Source: Patiria miniata
Lineage: Eukaryota; Echinodermata; Asteroidea; Valvatida; Asterinidae
Reading direction: 5' to 3'
NCBI RefSeq assembly: GCF_015706575.1
Contig: NW_024037069.1
Coordinates: 39,329,315-39,393,314 of the forward strand
Length of the DNA stretch: 64,000 bases
The translations under genes and the position numbers were made by a program. The notes under the pieces are model-generated. The model was not told the DNA's origin. It ran no database searches and saw only the letters and a program-made list of their open reading frames with translations. Shown here piece after piece: positions 23,701 to 30,369 of the stretch. Positions within the stretch are counted from its first letter, which is position 1; each line of letters opens with the position of its first letter.

Positions 23701-25717
23701 TTGCACAATTTACGCTCCAGTGCACACCCAGAGTATTGAAACACACAAGGTTTCGGCAAGAAATATCGTACAAATACTGTTGAAATGACTCTTGCGAATC
23801 AGTATTTGTGGCGTTTGGTTGTACATCAGAAGTTGGCTGGAAAATTTGGCCTTTTGCGAAAATCAAAATTTTCGGCAAAAATAATCCCGGCGCAAAGTGG
23901 TTAAAAATATCTGAGAACGTTGATCTGGGAATCTATGATAATCATCCACGTACATATAAATATAATCTGGGTTAACAGAATTAAAAGGTTCAAATGCTTT
24001 CTAGATTGGAATGTTTTTGTGAGGACTGAAAAAGTTTTGCACTGGAAAATTTGGGGAGGGCTTAAAAAAATTTGCAATGATTTCTTTTTGACGGCCTGAT
24101 TCTGTGTTGAAGTTGAGTACATCACAAGTCAATGACAAGTCCATCCAGTCCCAAGTCAAGTCACAAGCTATTCAAGTGAACTCCGAAAAAGTAATGTCTT
24201 CGTTATGTTCATCCACTGTTACTCTGAATGGACTTGTGATGGACTTGACTACCTTACTGGCCTGATTAAGAGACGTTTGTGGATTTTGTATGATTTTTAT
24301 AAAAACTAAATTTAAAAAATGAATTTTGGACACACAAATCTGATCTTACCTCGTCCACCTCTGCCGCAAGACTGCTGTAAAAGTTGTCATCGCTCATCCT
24401 GTAGAGGAAGAAAAGGAGAAAAAGTTACTTTTAAAAATATGTAAACAAAAATTGTTATTATTATTATTATCATTTCTGGTAATGAAACCAAGGATTCCTC
24501 AAAAGTGCCCCAGGCACTGTAGCTCACAAGCCTGAAGAAACCTGTGGAGAGAAGACAATGAGAAACAATTACAGTTTTAGAGGTGGGAGGAAAACCCCAG
24601 AATATTCTGGGGAAAACCCTTGGAGTCAGGTAGGGACTGAAAACCCAATCCACATGTTGGCCCAGGCGGGATTCGAACCTGGGTAACAGTGGTGCAAGGC
24701 GAGGAAAGTACCGCTACGCCAACCTGACTCCCCATTGATTCTGTGAATGCACTTAAGATTCAATGCACAAGTGCATAGGGTCTGGGTGAACGAAGATTGA
24801 GGTATACTGCACATTGTTGAATCTTGGTAAATTGTAGACGGTTCTGGGTCAATTACACCAAGTGATTTGGGGTGAACAGAAATTGTAAGGGTAAAATGTC
24901 TTCACGCATTTTGGAAATTTTCTTTTATGACCTACCCAATGTTGTCCGTGGTTCCCATCCCCGCCTTGGATTTCAGCGGAGAAGACGTTCCTAATCCACC
25001 AGCTGCAAATCACCAAAAAACACCCCAAAACAATAATTTTTCTTGACATTTTTAAAGCAATTCTGTGTACAAAATAAAACACTGCATTTTGGAGCAACTA
25101 AACTTTAGTCGCATCACAACTGAAAACAATTTTCACTGTGGTACAAAATTGCCGAAATATCTCCTTTTTTACTCCAACCAATAAATGAAGTCACGGTCCA
25201 GAAAAGCGCTTGCGCCCAAATCACGACTAAGACAGTAAAGGTGACTCTGGGAGTCAGCTTACGTTCTAGAGACGAAGATGTAGAGATGAAGAAAGGACTC
25301 ATTTGAAAGTTAGTGTATGAGTTTATTGCAGAACCAAAAATTGGGAACTTAATCCAGTTTGCAAAAAAGCAATTACCAAAAAAACTTACCTCGTCGCCGG
25401 CCTGGAAATGTTGAGGCCTGTTGGAGTTAGAAATGAAAAGAACACACCTTCAACTGGAATTTACTGCAACTTTTGTCTCAAGGAAATTCTAGTGAATGAC
25501 TCTAGTTCTAAGTGCGAAAGGGAAGAATGATTCACTTTGCTATTTTATTTGAAAATTAGGAATGGTGATTTTTCCTCTTTACGTTGGGGACAGTAAAGGA
25601 AGAGACAAGATGGGGGGGGGGGGGGGGGGATGAGGAGGAACTCGAGCAGTAATGGGGGGGGGGGTGCCAACCCCTACCCCAGAGCCTCCTCAGTTTCTGA
25701 CTGTTGGTTATTACCAT
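380..25717 (-). CDS. FBF1: FBF1, Fas-binding factor 1 (complete, about 31 coding exons)
   Basis: FBF1 is a coiled-coil protein of centriolar distal appendages/transition fibres, needed for ciliary gating and IFT entry. I joined minus-strand exons by GT-AG sites and every phase agrees. Exons: 25715-25717 (ATG only, tentative), 25390-25417, 24936-25002, 24350-24398, 23286-23327, 22574-22748, 21826-21927, 21123-21356, 20334-20450, 19619-19750, 18562-18732, 18051-18165, 17597-17856, 16707-16896, 16013-16087, 15734-15792, 14545-14799, 13114-13280, 12615-12776, 11926-12123, 10690-10790, 9400-9606, 8768-8875, 7691-7830, 6924-7042, 5413-5535, 4484-4627, 4129-4347, 2042-2179, 1356-1458, 792-1003, 380-463. 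The total is about 1432 codons against 1133 in human. The N-terminal half is acidic and disordered with family motifs (EFDEDDPLAGLL, DILGSLGLG, DFSFGDY, ADYLGLSD). The C-terminal half is Q/E-rich coiled coil. It ends in the hallmark DKEFLEEESIFLETLK. The exact 5' end is the weakest part. Confidence 0.93.
464..791 (-). repeat. Intron filled with TTACCATGGTTACAG-type minisatellite
   Basis: Nearly the whole last FBF1 intron (about 515-800) is an imperfect short tandem repeat around ggttacagttaccatgg. The donor of the upstream exon (gtaaccatgg, minus strand) is itself part of the array. Confidence 0.85.
1612..1981. mobile_element. MITE family H2 (PIF/Harbinger-like), copy 1
   Basis: The terminal inverted repeat is ggccaaaaaaaa...gtcggtctctggtc at the left and its reverse complement at the right, flanked by TTA on both sides. 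The size is about 370 bp with no coding capacity. A 3-bp TWA duplication with GGCC-starting ends is typical of PIF/Harbinger elements. A second copy is at 39295-39674. It lies in an FBF1 intron. Confidence 0.8.
2113..3195 (-). repeat. 122-bp tandem array carrying a duplicated FBF1 exon 5' half
   Basis: Nine units in 121-122 bp register begin at 2113, 2236, 2358, 2480, 2602, 2724, 2845, 2967 and 3089 (motif gctcagcttctatcg). Each holds, on the minus strand, acceptor tccatttatcag, then codons for EGVQAREEGQSALQAARTIEAEQ, then about 50 bp of AT-rich spacer. Only the 2042-2179 copy continues into a complete exon with a good donor (gtgaga). Confidence 0.93.
3196..3545. repeat. Degenerate end of the exon-repeat array with SINE insertion
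   Basis: A broken unit (ctcagcctctattgtc) at about 3208 is interrupted by a partial SINE (3222-3360, gtgttaaatgggtaccgg ... cgatccccccacagcag). A second diverged unit (gctcagcttctattgtcctgg) starts near 3452. These look like the oldest edge of the array. Confidence 0.75.
4670..5310. repeat. T-rich 'cttgggattttt' minisatellite
   Basis: Some 30 imperfect copies of a 13-20 bp unit around tcttgggatttttt fill the FBF1 intron between the exons at 4484-4627 and 5413-5535. No coding potential. Confidence 0.8.
5753..6140. mobile_element. Foldback MITE-like element with long arms
   Basis: The left arm starts taggccatttgcgagt and contains cgtgattcggggcaag. The right arm contains cttgccccgaatcatg and ends actcgcaaatggctta. 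The arms are about 130 bp and diverged; the middle is about 100 bp. It lies in an FBF1 intron. Family not assigned. Confidence 0.7.
6484..6855. mobile_element. MITE family H1 (PIF/Harbinger-like), copy 1
   Basis: The ends are ggcc-A-run-gtctccggtttctggtat and the reverse complement accagaaaccggagac-T-run-gggcc, flanked by TAA on each side. Further copies are at 8090-8468, 38680-39055 and 54966-55325. The element is non-coding. The TWA target duplication and GGCC ends suggest a PIF/Harbinger relative. Confidence 0.85.
7083..7388 (-). mobile_element. tRNA-derived SINE
   Basis: Read on the minus strand, the head (7388 down to about 7300) has an A box (gtggcgcagtgcataaagca) and a B box (ggttcgattcc). 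The body contains ttttttctccgggttctcc, a segment shared with the SINE at 24437-24737. It is located in an FBF1 intron. Confidence 0.8.
8090..8468. mobile_element. MITE family H1, copy 2
   Basis: Same termini and internal sequence as the copy at 6484-6855, flanked by TAA. It lies in the FBF1 intron between exons 7691-7830 and 8768-8875. Both introns next to exon 7691-7830 carry a tRNA-SINE or MITE. Confidence 0.85.
10014..10519. mobile_element. Palindromic MITE with CAGGGTG ends (mariner/Tc1-like), copy 1
   Basis: About 506 bp, almost one long inverted repeat: acagggtgaaaaaacacg at the left and tttactcaccctgta at the right, flanked by TA. Arms of about 230 bp flank a short unpaired centre. 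The TA target and CAGGGTG tips resemble Tc1/mariner ends. A second copy is at 36022-36530. Confidence 0.82.
11083..11662. repeat. Tandem duplication (2 x about 293 bp) of a foldback repeat
   Basis: Unit 1 (11083-11375) and unit 2 (11376-11662) are nearly identical. Each starts ttaaatatcagtcaa and contains a hairpin with arms gcgccgctaagcacaaaaa and tttttgtgcttagcaaa. The gcttagcag motif recurs near 18390-18520, 45405-45546 and 47750-47885. Confidence 0.85.
11786..11862 (+). mobile_element. tRNA-derived SINE fragment
   Basis: A tRNA-like head with A box tagttcatttggtagagc and B box gggttcaaatcc. The 3' body is short (gtgaaattctttggtcaac). It is a pseudo-tRNA: the acceptor stem and anticodon arm do not fold well. 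Confidence 0.6.
12838..13075 (+). mobile_element. tRNA-derived SINE next to an FBF1 exon
   Basis: The head has A box tggtctagcggtagagc and B box gggttccagcc, then body tgcccttgagtaaggcg and cgatccccccacagcag. The end is about 40 bp from the donor of the exon at 13114-13280, which is a weak GTTGGT. Partial relatives are at 3222-3360 and, reversed, near 16262-16400. Confidence 0.8.
13510..13645 (-). mobile_element. tRNA-derived SINE (second family)
   Basis: On the minus strand, ccggatagctcagttggt is a near-perfect A box. The B box is damaged (gggtctagcc), and the body is caatttctttgttcaac. It is not a functional tRNA gene. Confidence 0.65.
13690..14365 (+). mobile_element. SINE split by a TTAA element
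   Basis: The tRNA-like head (ggctggatagttggtagagc to attcaactcctgct) ends at 13759. Its expected continuation (gtcattttttttgttgaac to cagtttccctttgtgg) resumes at 14285, directly after the 525-bp element. Confidence 0.78.
13760..14284. mobile_element. 525-bp TTAA element with central hairpin, copy 1
   Basis: The ends are ttaaagggaagatacaac and gttgtacattccctttaa, with a 4-bp TTAA target. A near-central hairpin has a 12-bp arm (ccaatgctggtc) with loop agcc. It is non-coding. The class is uncertain; TTAA targets fit piggyBac or Kolobok. A second copy is at 48696-49220. Confidence 0.85.
14545..14799 (-). other. FBF1: FBF1 exon with polyglutamine tract
   Basis: The exon begins DDFDMDDDSDEQEP and carries 13 consecutive glutamines (14665-14703 region, mixed CAG and CAA codons), followed by KPPPGRQFSVDRPP. 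The tract sits between the acidic N-terminal half and the coiled coil. Human FBF1 has no comparable tract here. CAA interruptions should make it fairly stable. Confidence 0.88.
15878..15995 (+). mobile_element. tRNA-derived SINE fragment
   Basis: The 3' half of the same SINE family as 13690-14365: B box aggttcaaaccc, body caatttttctttgttcagc, then tgcacctagtcagtttccc. It lies just upstream (plus sense) of the exon at 16013-16087. Confidence 0.65.
16200..16700. other. FBF1 intron, mostly unassigned
   Basis: This holds a reversed SINE piece near 16262-16400 (taatgccggtacccattta). I see nothing else beyond AT-rich sequence. Confidence 0.5.
18385..18520. repeat. gcttagca foldback repeat
   Basis: A short inverted repeat with atgcttagcaaaatcagattaccagcc on one side and gactggttcccagctcatttttgctaagc on the other. 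It is related to the repeats at 11083-11662 and 45405-45546. Confidence 0.6.
18819..19059. mobile_element. MITE family P1 (TTAA, CCAGTTCRCG ends), copy 1
   Basis: Ends ttaaccagttcacg and cgaactggttaa. The interior has gcgaggccggaaatat twice. Other copies are at 23481-23904, 29613-29863, 34757-35009 and 55474-55882. The TTAA target with CC-starting tips fits the piggyBac group. Confidence 0.85.
22044..22262. mobile_element. MITE family P2 (TTAA-CCCTAAC ends), copy 1
   Basis: Begins ttaaccacaactccctagc and ends gttcggttagggttaa; about 219 bp. Near-identical copies are at 22948-23167 and 62952-63168; more distant relatives are at 50165-50434 and 52261-52487. Resemblance to telomere repeat is confined to the tips. 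Confidence 0.82.
22948..23167. mobile_element. MITE family P2, copy 2
   Basis: 220 bp, ttaaccctaactccctagc to gagggttaa, with TTAA on both sides. Only about 690 bp separates it from copy 1, in the next FBF1 intron across the exon at 22574-22748. Confidence 0.85.
23481..23904. mobile_element. MITE family P1, long variant
   Basis: About 424 bp, ttaaccggtgtgcgtc to cggcgcaaagtggttaa. The interior (caattgactgttgtgcac region) differs from the 240-250 bp copies but matches 55474-55882, so this is a long subfamily. Confidence 0.8.
24118..24256. repeat. 'cacaagtcaagtc' inverted repeat
   Basis: Short CAAGTC-rich arms surround aaagtaatgtcttcgttatg. Relatives are at 30895-31035, 33108-33250, 53825-53890 and 62150-62250. 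Probably a MITE family; ends not defined. Confidence 0.55.
24437..24737 (-). mobile_element. tRNA-derived SINE with ATA-repeat tail
   Basis: On the minus strand: A box ttggcgtagcggtactttcc, B box ggttcgaatcc, body with gggttttccccagaatattc and ttcttcaggcttgtgagc, and an (ATA)n tail at about 24455-24470. It is a full-length-looking copy directly 5' of the exon at 24350-24398. A fragment of the same family is at 52130-52200. Confidence 0.82.
25263..25265 (-). other. FBF1: Candidate 3-nt FBF1 microexon
   Basis: A strong pyrimidine tract ending ttcgtctctag is followed by AAC and then gtaagc. Inclusion keeps frame and would turn R-A-G into R-E-P-G at this junction. This is sequence evidence only. 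Confidence 0.3.
25608..25675 (+). repeat. Poly-G tract
   Basis: Two G runs (about 19 and 10 bases) flank a short GA-rich spacer, close to the 5' end of FBF1. Similar G runs occur at 29166-29220, 33358-33371, 43587-43631 and 46300-46318, all G-rich on the plus strand. Confidence 0.8.
25715..25717 (-). other. FBF1: Proposed FBF1 start codon at the very end of a 5' exon
   Basis: On the minus strand ATG is followed directly by gtaata. Splicing to the acceptor at 25418 gives M-ASTFPGRRR in frame with all later exons. No other in-frame start was found between 25418 and this site. The 5' UTR upstream is not defined. RNA-seq would settle it; this is an inference from splice signals and phase only. 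Confidence 0.45.
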
Positions 25718-26385
25718 GTTTGTGCCGTGTTCAATCAGATGTCTTCAGAAGATAACTATTTCACATTGGCTACTGATAGGTCATGTCTGGCCTGTTCTTT
25801 CCATGTTTATTCCATTGGCTGCTAAAAAAAAAAGGGAAAATGAAGAAACAAAGAAGAGCCTCAGATCTACAGTAACACTAGTCATGTTTGTTTTAATATT
25901 AAACAGAGAAAAATGTAGTTTTCTAACGTTAGCAGACGTTACATTTGGACATAAATAGTTTCTTTTTTTTGATAAAATAGTTTCTCGTCCAGGCTTTATG
26001 AAAAAAGGGAAGAGGCGGCCCCTTTTTCCAAGATGACAGATTTTCCAAGAAGGATTTTTTCCATTGTCTTGACTCTTTTGCTGATACTTTTGTGTCCAAA
26101 GGAGCTGTAACCCTTTCCACCAGATTCACATAAAAAGACAAAACATATTGCAAATATATGATTTTAAATAACAACAAAAATGAGTGCTGGTGGAAACAAG
26201 GAAGTGGGCGGGCACGAGAAACTGGTTTATTTTTTGCCTTATTTAATACTTCTAGTCCAGACTATTATTAACAAGATTGGAAGGAAAGATTCCCATATCT
26301 GGCCCTCACTTGTTACCCTGTGCACAAGACTCAAAGACTGGTCCGAAAATTTCTAGTAGTAGTATAGTAAGTGTTTTCTTATTCC

Positions 26386-26472
26386 GAGTAACTCTACGAA
26401 TCGCCTTACATTTGGAGATGGTCGCCCGACCATCTCCAAAACGTGAATCGTAGAGTCCTAGTTAACTCGGAC
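26386..26472. repeat. Short palindromic element
   Basis: A perfect 14-bp arm (tttggagatggtcg) pairs with cgaccatctccaaa around a 2-base loop, inside looser outer arms (ccgagtaactctacg and cgtagagtcctagttaactcgg). No coding potential. Confidence 0.75.
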
Positions 26473-26832
26473 TAGCATTTTGTCAGTAAATACTTCAATA
26501 TTTTCCCTGCTAAATTTGACTTTTTAGGACATATTATTACTCTCTGATGGCTGATACTAGTACTAGGTCACTGAAGCTTAGGGAAAAATTAGCGATGGCC
26601 AGATATGGGTATTTTTAAGATTGGAAATTTGTCTCAAGCCAAATTCATCTGTTCGAGTTTCATGTGTTTTATCAACACACTTGCAATGACTGACCATCAT
26701 CGTGTAACTTTTTTTAGTTTGTTTGTTTGTCTTTATTTGACAATCTCCAGTTTCTCCACGGATCTTTTACAAAGGACAATAATATTAAACATGTTAAACT
26801 GATAGTGATAGGCCTTTGATAAGGTATCAGGT

Positions 26833-28636
26833 CAACTCGGACCCATGCCAAGTCGGACCCATGCCAACTCGGACCCACTACTAACTCGGACCCACTACTA
26901 ACTCGGACCCACTACCAACTCGGACCCACGACAAACTCGGACCCACTACCAACTCGGACCCACTACCAACTAGGACCCAAGCACGACCAACTCGGACCCA
27001 ACAAAGACTCAATCATTAGTTTCAGAGATTATATTTATAGGTGATCTTAATGTTAGTGCTTATATAGTGAAGATATTCTGTAATTAGTAATTACATTGGG
27101 CAGAATGGGGCTTTTAGTTTTGTTGTTTTCTTGTTTTTTCTTCTTTTTTAAATTACGAATCCGATTAGCTTTTTATACTTTTTTGATTTAACTTTTTTGT
27201 TTAATATGGAACCTTCGTTTTTCTTGCAGTGTATGCAATGGTGTTTATGTGGTTTTTTAAAAATAGAGATTAGAATAGACTTCGTTTTTATAACTTATTT
27301 ATTTTATTTATTGACTTATAATGTTTAGTGAACGATGTCAATTAATATGTTTTAATGAAAATAAATAATTGGTTAAACTTTTAAAGCGCAATATGTTTTA
27401 ATGGAAACAAATAAAAATAATAAATAATTAATTACACTTTTAAAGCGCATTTCAAAATAGCATTTCAATGCGCTTTACAACGACAAAAATGTTATACTGC
27501 TGCAATACAGATATGAGATAATTTACCTTAAGTTACAATTACTTACAGGTACTTACAGGTACTTACAGGTCCTCTTCTGATGAAAGGCCTTGTGTGGCCT
27601 CTAGGATCAGATCTTCATAAATACTAGATTTGAGTTCTGTTGACTGCGCAAGCCTAGTGTGGAGGTGGATACTGGGGTGTCTATGTCATATTTAAAGGGG
27701 TGTGAAGCCCACATCTTATCCAATCTGCCCTCAAAGGACTTTGTACTAGGAGCTGAAACCACAACTTCTGGTAGGCTATTCCATGTGTCAGTACATCGAT
27801 GCACAAAGGAGTACTTTCTGACATCCAACCTTGTCCGGACCTTGTTTATCTTATACCGATGGCCTCTGGTCACACTGGAGCTTAGGGGGATGAAATTGGA
27901 GACGTCGTTGTCATACTTTCCACTAAGTATTTTGTACATTTCTATCATATCTCCTCGTATGCGCCGATAGGCCAAGGTTGGTAGTTTGAGATGTTTTAGC
28001 CTTCCCTCGTATGACATGTCCTTGAGACCTGGGATAAGTTTGGTTGCTCGTCGCTGTACATTCTCCATTTCGGTTATATGTTTCTTGTGACGTGGTGCCC
28101 AGACTTGGTTGGCATACTCGAGATGAGGTCTTACCAGAGCTTTATACAACAACAGGAAACTATCCTCATCCAAATGGTCGTACGTTCTTCTAATTAGACC
28201 CATGATTGAATTTGCTTTATTTATCTTTGTAGACATGTGACTTCCAAAGGATAGTTTATTGTCGATGATGACCCCAATGTCCTTTTCTTCCTTGACTTGC
28301 TTCAGTGAAAACAATGAAAATTTATACTAAACAGCATCACTGTAATAACAGATGAGAAGTGGACAAACTTTACGAAATGAATGATTGAAAACGATGTCGA
28401 ATGATTGAAAACGATGGGTCCGAGTTGGTCATGCATGGGTCCGAGTTGGTCATGCATGGGTCCGAGTTGGTAGTGGGTCCGAGTTGGTTGTGGGTCCGAG
28501 TTGGTAGTGGGTCCGAGTTGGTCGTGGGTCCGAGTTGGTAGTGGGTCCGAGTTGGCATGGGTCCGAGTTGGTAGTGGGTCCGAGTTGGTATGGGTCCGAG
28601 TTGGCTTGGGTCCGAGTTGGCTCGGGTCCGAGTTGG
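26833..28636. mobile_element. Foldback element with minisatellite arms
   Basis: The left arm (26833-27001) has about 10 copies of a 16-17 bp unit (ccaactcggacccacta). The right arm (28416-28636) has about 13 copies in the opposite orientation (gggtccgagttggtagt). The 1.4-kb middle holds a truncated LINE and AT-rich sequence. Drosophila FB elements and sea-urchin TU elements have this architecture. No clear target duplication. Confidence 0.8.
27541..28314 (-). mobile_element. 5'-truncated CR1/L2-like LINE 3' end
   Basis: A 235-residue open frame (27607-28314) holds the region after the RT domain: KDIGVIIDNKLSF, LLYKALVRPHLEYANQVW, VQRRATKLIPGLK and WNSLPE. These are typical of CR1/L2-clade LINEs. 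No RT catalytic core remains. The 3' end carries three copies of acctgtaagt (27541-27570), a simple tail typical of such LINEs. It lies wholly inside the foldback element. Confidence 0.85.
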
Positions 28637-30369
28637 ATCGAAACAACGAAGCACCATCTGACCATCATCACGTTATGAATTTGTCTAGGCCTAGTTTCTA
28701 TTTCGCATGTCATTTTCAATTGTGTATTTTGTCTGAACTTAAAGTACAGGTTTCGTTCTGGTCAATTTCTCACCTCAAATGTCAAATATCTCAGTCGCTC
28801 CAGCTCCAGCCAAACATTCATCCATTCAAAACATTTTGATTTTGGAATCTCTAAAATGTAATAGCGCCCTCAATATTTAGCATGTCTAAAATCTGAAAAT
28901 GCGATGAACATCAAAATTCCACCGCTTGGAGGCGCTCTACACAGACAGCTGACAGCCGAGTCTGCCAAAACAGGTGTGTGGTGGTGGGTAATCCGAAACT
29001 GAAGCTTTTCTGGGTACTCATGAATGAAATACCTTTTCTTCTTTTTTTTTTTTTTTTGGGGGGGGGGGTGCAAAATGAAAAGTGGCATAAATGTAAACTA
29101 GACAGTGATGCCTAGCGCGATATCTGGCATGTTTCTGTTTCTGGGGGTGGGCATAGTTAGTTGGGGGCGGGGGGGGGGGGGGGAGGAAGAGGGGCGGGAG
29201 AGATGGGATGGTGGGGGGGGGATAGAGTGAAGGGTATATGGATACTATTAGTATACTGAGACCTTGAGAGGAAACAATCAGGCAAGATATTGGCTTTTAT
29301 AATTTCCCTATTTGCATTCTTTCCCAAAACTTGACTTGAGTCTCACATCTCACTCGCATGATTATTACGCCCATAGACTAGACATAGTCATAGACAAAGT
29401 CGGGCAACCGTACAAACCTGCATCACTTGGCCACTCCAACCGAAAGTAATGAAGTATATCAATTTAGTTATCACCAGATAATGCTTTGTATTAGGTAATG
29501 TTAAATATTTTAAACATCTCTTTCAGGGATGGGGTGCTTTAATATCGGCTGATTTATATTTTACCTTTCTTTAAAAGATGCCATACTAAAACCATGGTCA
29601 TGGAGGATGGTTTTAACCAGTTCACGCCAGGAATATTTTGACAAGAACGGAACGAGGCGCGGGATTACTTTTCACTCGACGTCTAGCCAGGCGGGTTGAA
29701 GCCATCACCCTCAGGCAGCACACTCATATTTCTGGCCTTTTTTGCTGTGAGCGAGTCGCTGACAAATATTTCTGGCCTCGCTCCCTCTGTGTTTATCTGT
29801 CACTCGTTCCAAATACTGCAAAACTTTTGCGTGTATACACGGCCTCCGGCGCGAACTGGTTAAACCTTATACCATGCAAGTTTAGAGTGATAACATTTTT
29901 AAGTAATCCCTTATCCGATTTCAAAAATTAAAATGGCTATGAGCTCAGATTTACTTCTTTCCATTGACACAAGAAGTGGCTTCCCTTTTTTTTTTTTTTA
30001 ATGGTTAAATACAGCAAAGCGTTCTCCATTTTTAAAAAATCCCCCACCTAAAAAACCTTGTTGTAAGGACTAAAAATCAAGTCCTTTTAATTGATGTTAC
30101 CATGAAACATGTCAGTGGTTTTAATCATGTAAGATACTTACTTTCTTCATGGTCATATTTTTTTGTACTCGGATATATATGCTTTAATGTTTCTTATTTT
30201 CATAAAACACCTTTTCAGTTCTAATTCATTGAAGGATGTGAGTGTAGTCCGCTGCTTAAATTGATAACAACAGCAATATGTAAATCAAATTTTTTTCAAT
30301 GCTTTTTTTTGGGGCAGTATTTTTATCAGGGAACCAGCCTGCAGCCTTCAAACCCTTAAATAAACCATC
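28637..30369. other. Intergenic, upstream of MPV17L
   Basis: It contains a T-run/G-run (29040-29068), a long G-rich tract (29166-29220) and the P1 MITE. The MPV17L promoter must lie here, but no TATA box or other motif stood out. Confidence 0.5.
29613..29863. mobile_element. MITE family P1, copy 3 (reverse)
   Basis: Ttaaccagttcacgcc to gcgcgaactggttaa with TTAA at both ends. The interior tttctggcctcgctc is the reverse of the gcgaggccggaaat motif in other copies. Confidence 0.85.

Larger units (their letters stand above)
22574..25002 (-). other. FBF1: FBF1 N-terminal conserved exons
   Basis: Four exons (24936-25002, 24350-24398, 23286-23327, 22574-22748) read through as LKSKAGMGTTDNIG, then MSDDNFYSSLAAEVDE, then ESDVSEADVSKMLA, then DMDDMDDALFGSSLKSR. 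The order and spacing match the vertebrate FBF1 N terminus (a SKAR.. / DDVFSSMAG / ISEADPQ / DLDGMDADILG pattern). This is the segment that identifies the gene at its 5' side. Confidence 0.9.

Noticed and set aside
27659..27970. Plus-strand frame in the LINE fragment
   Set aside because: Antisense of the LINE 3' coding region.
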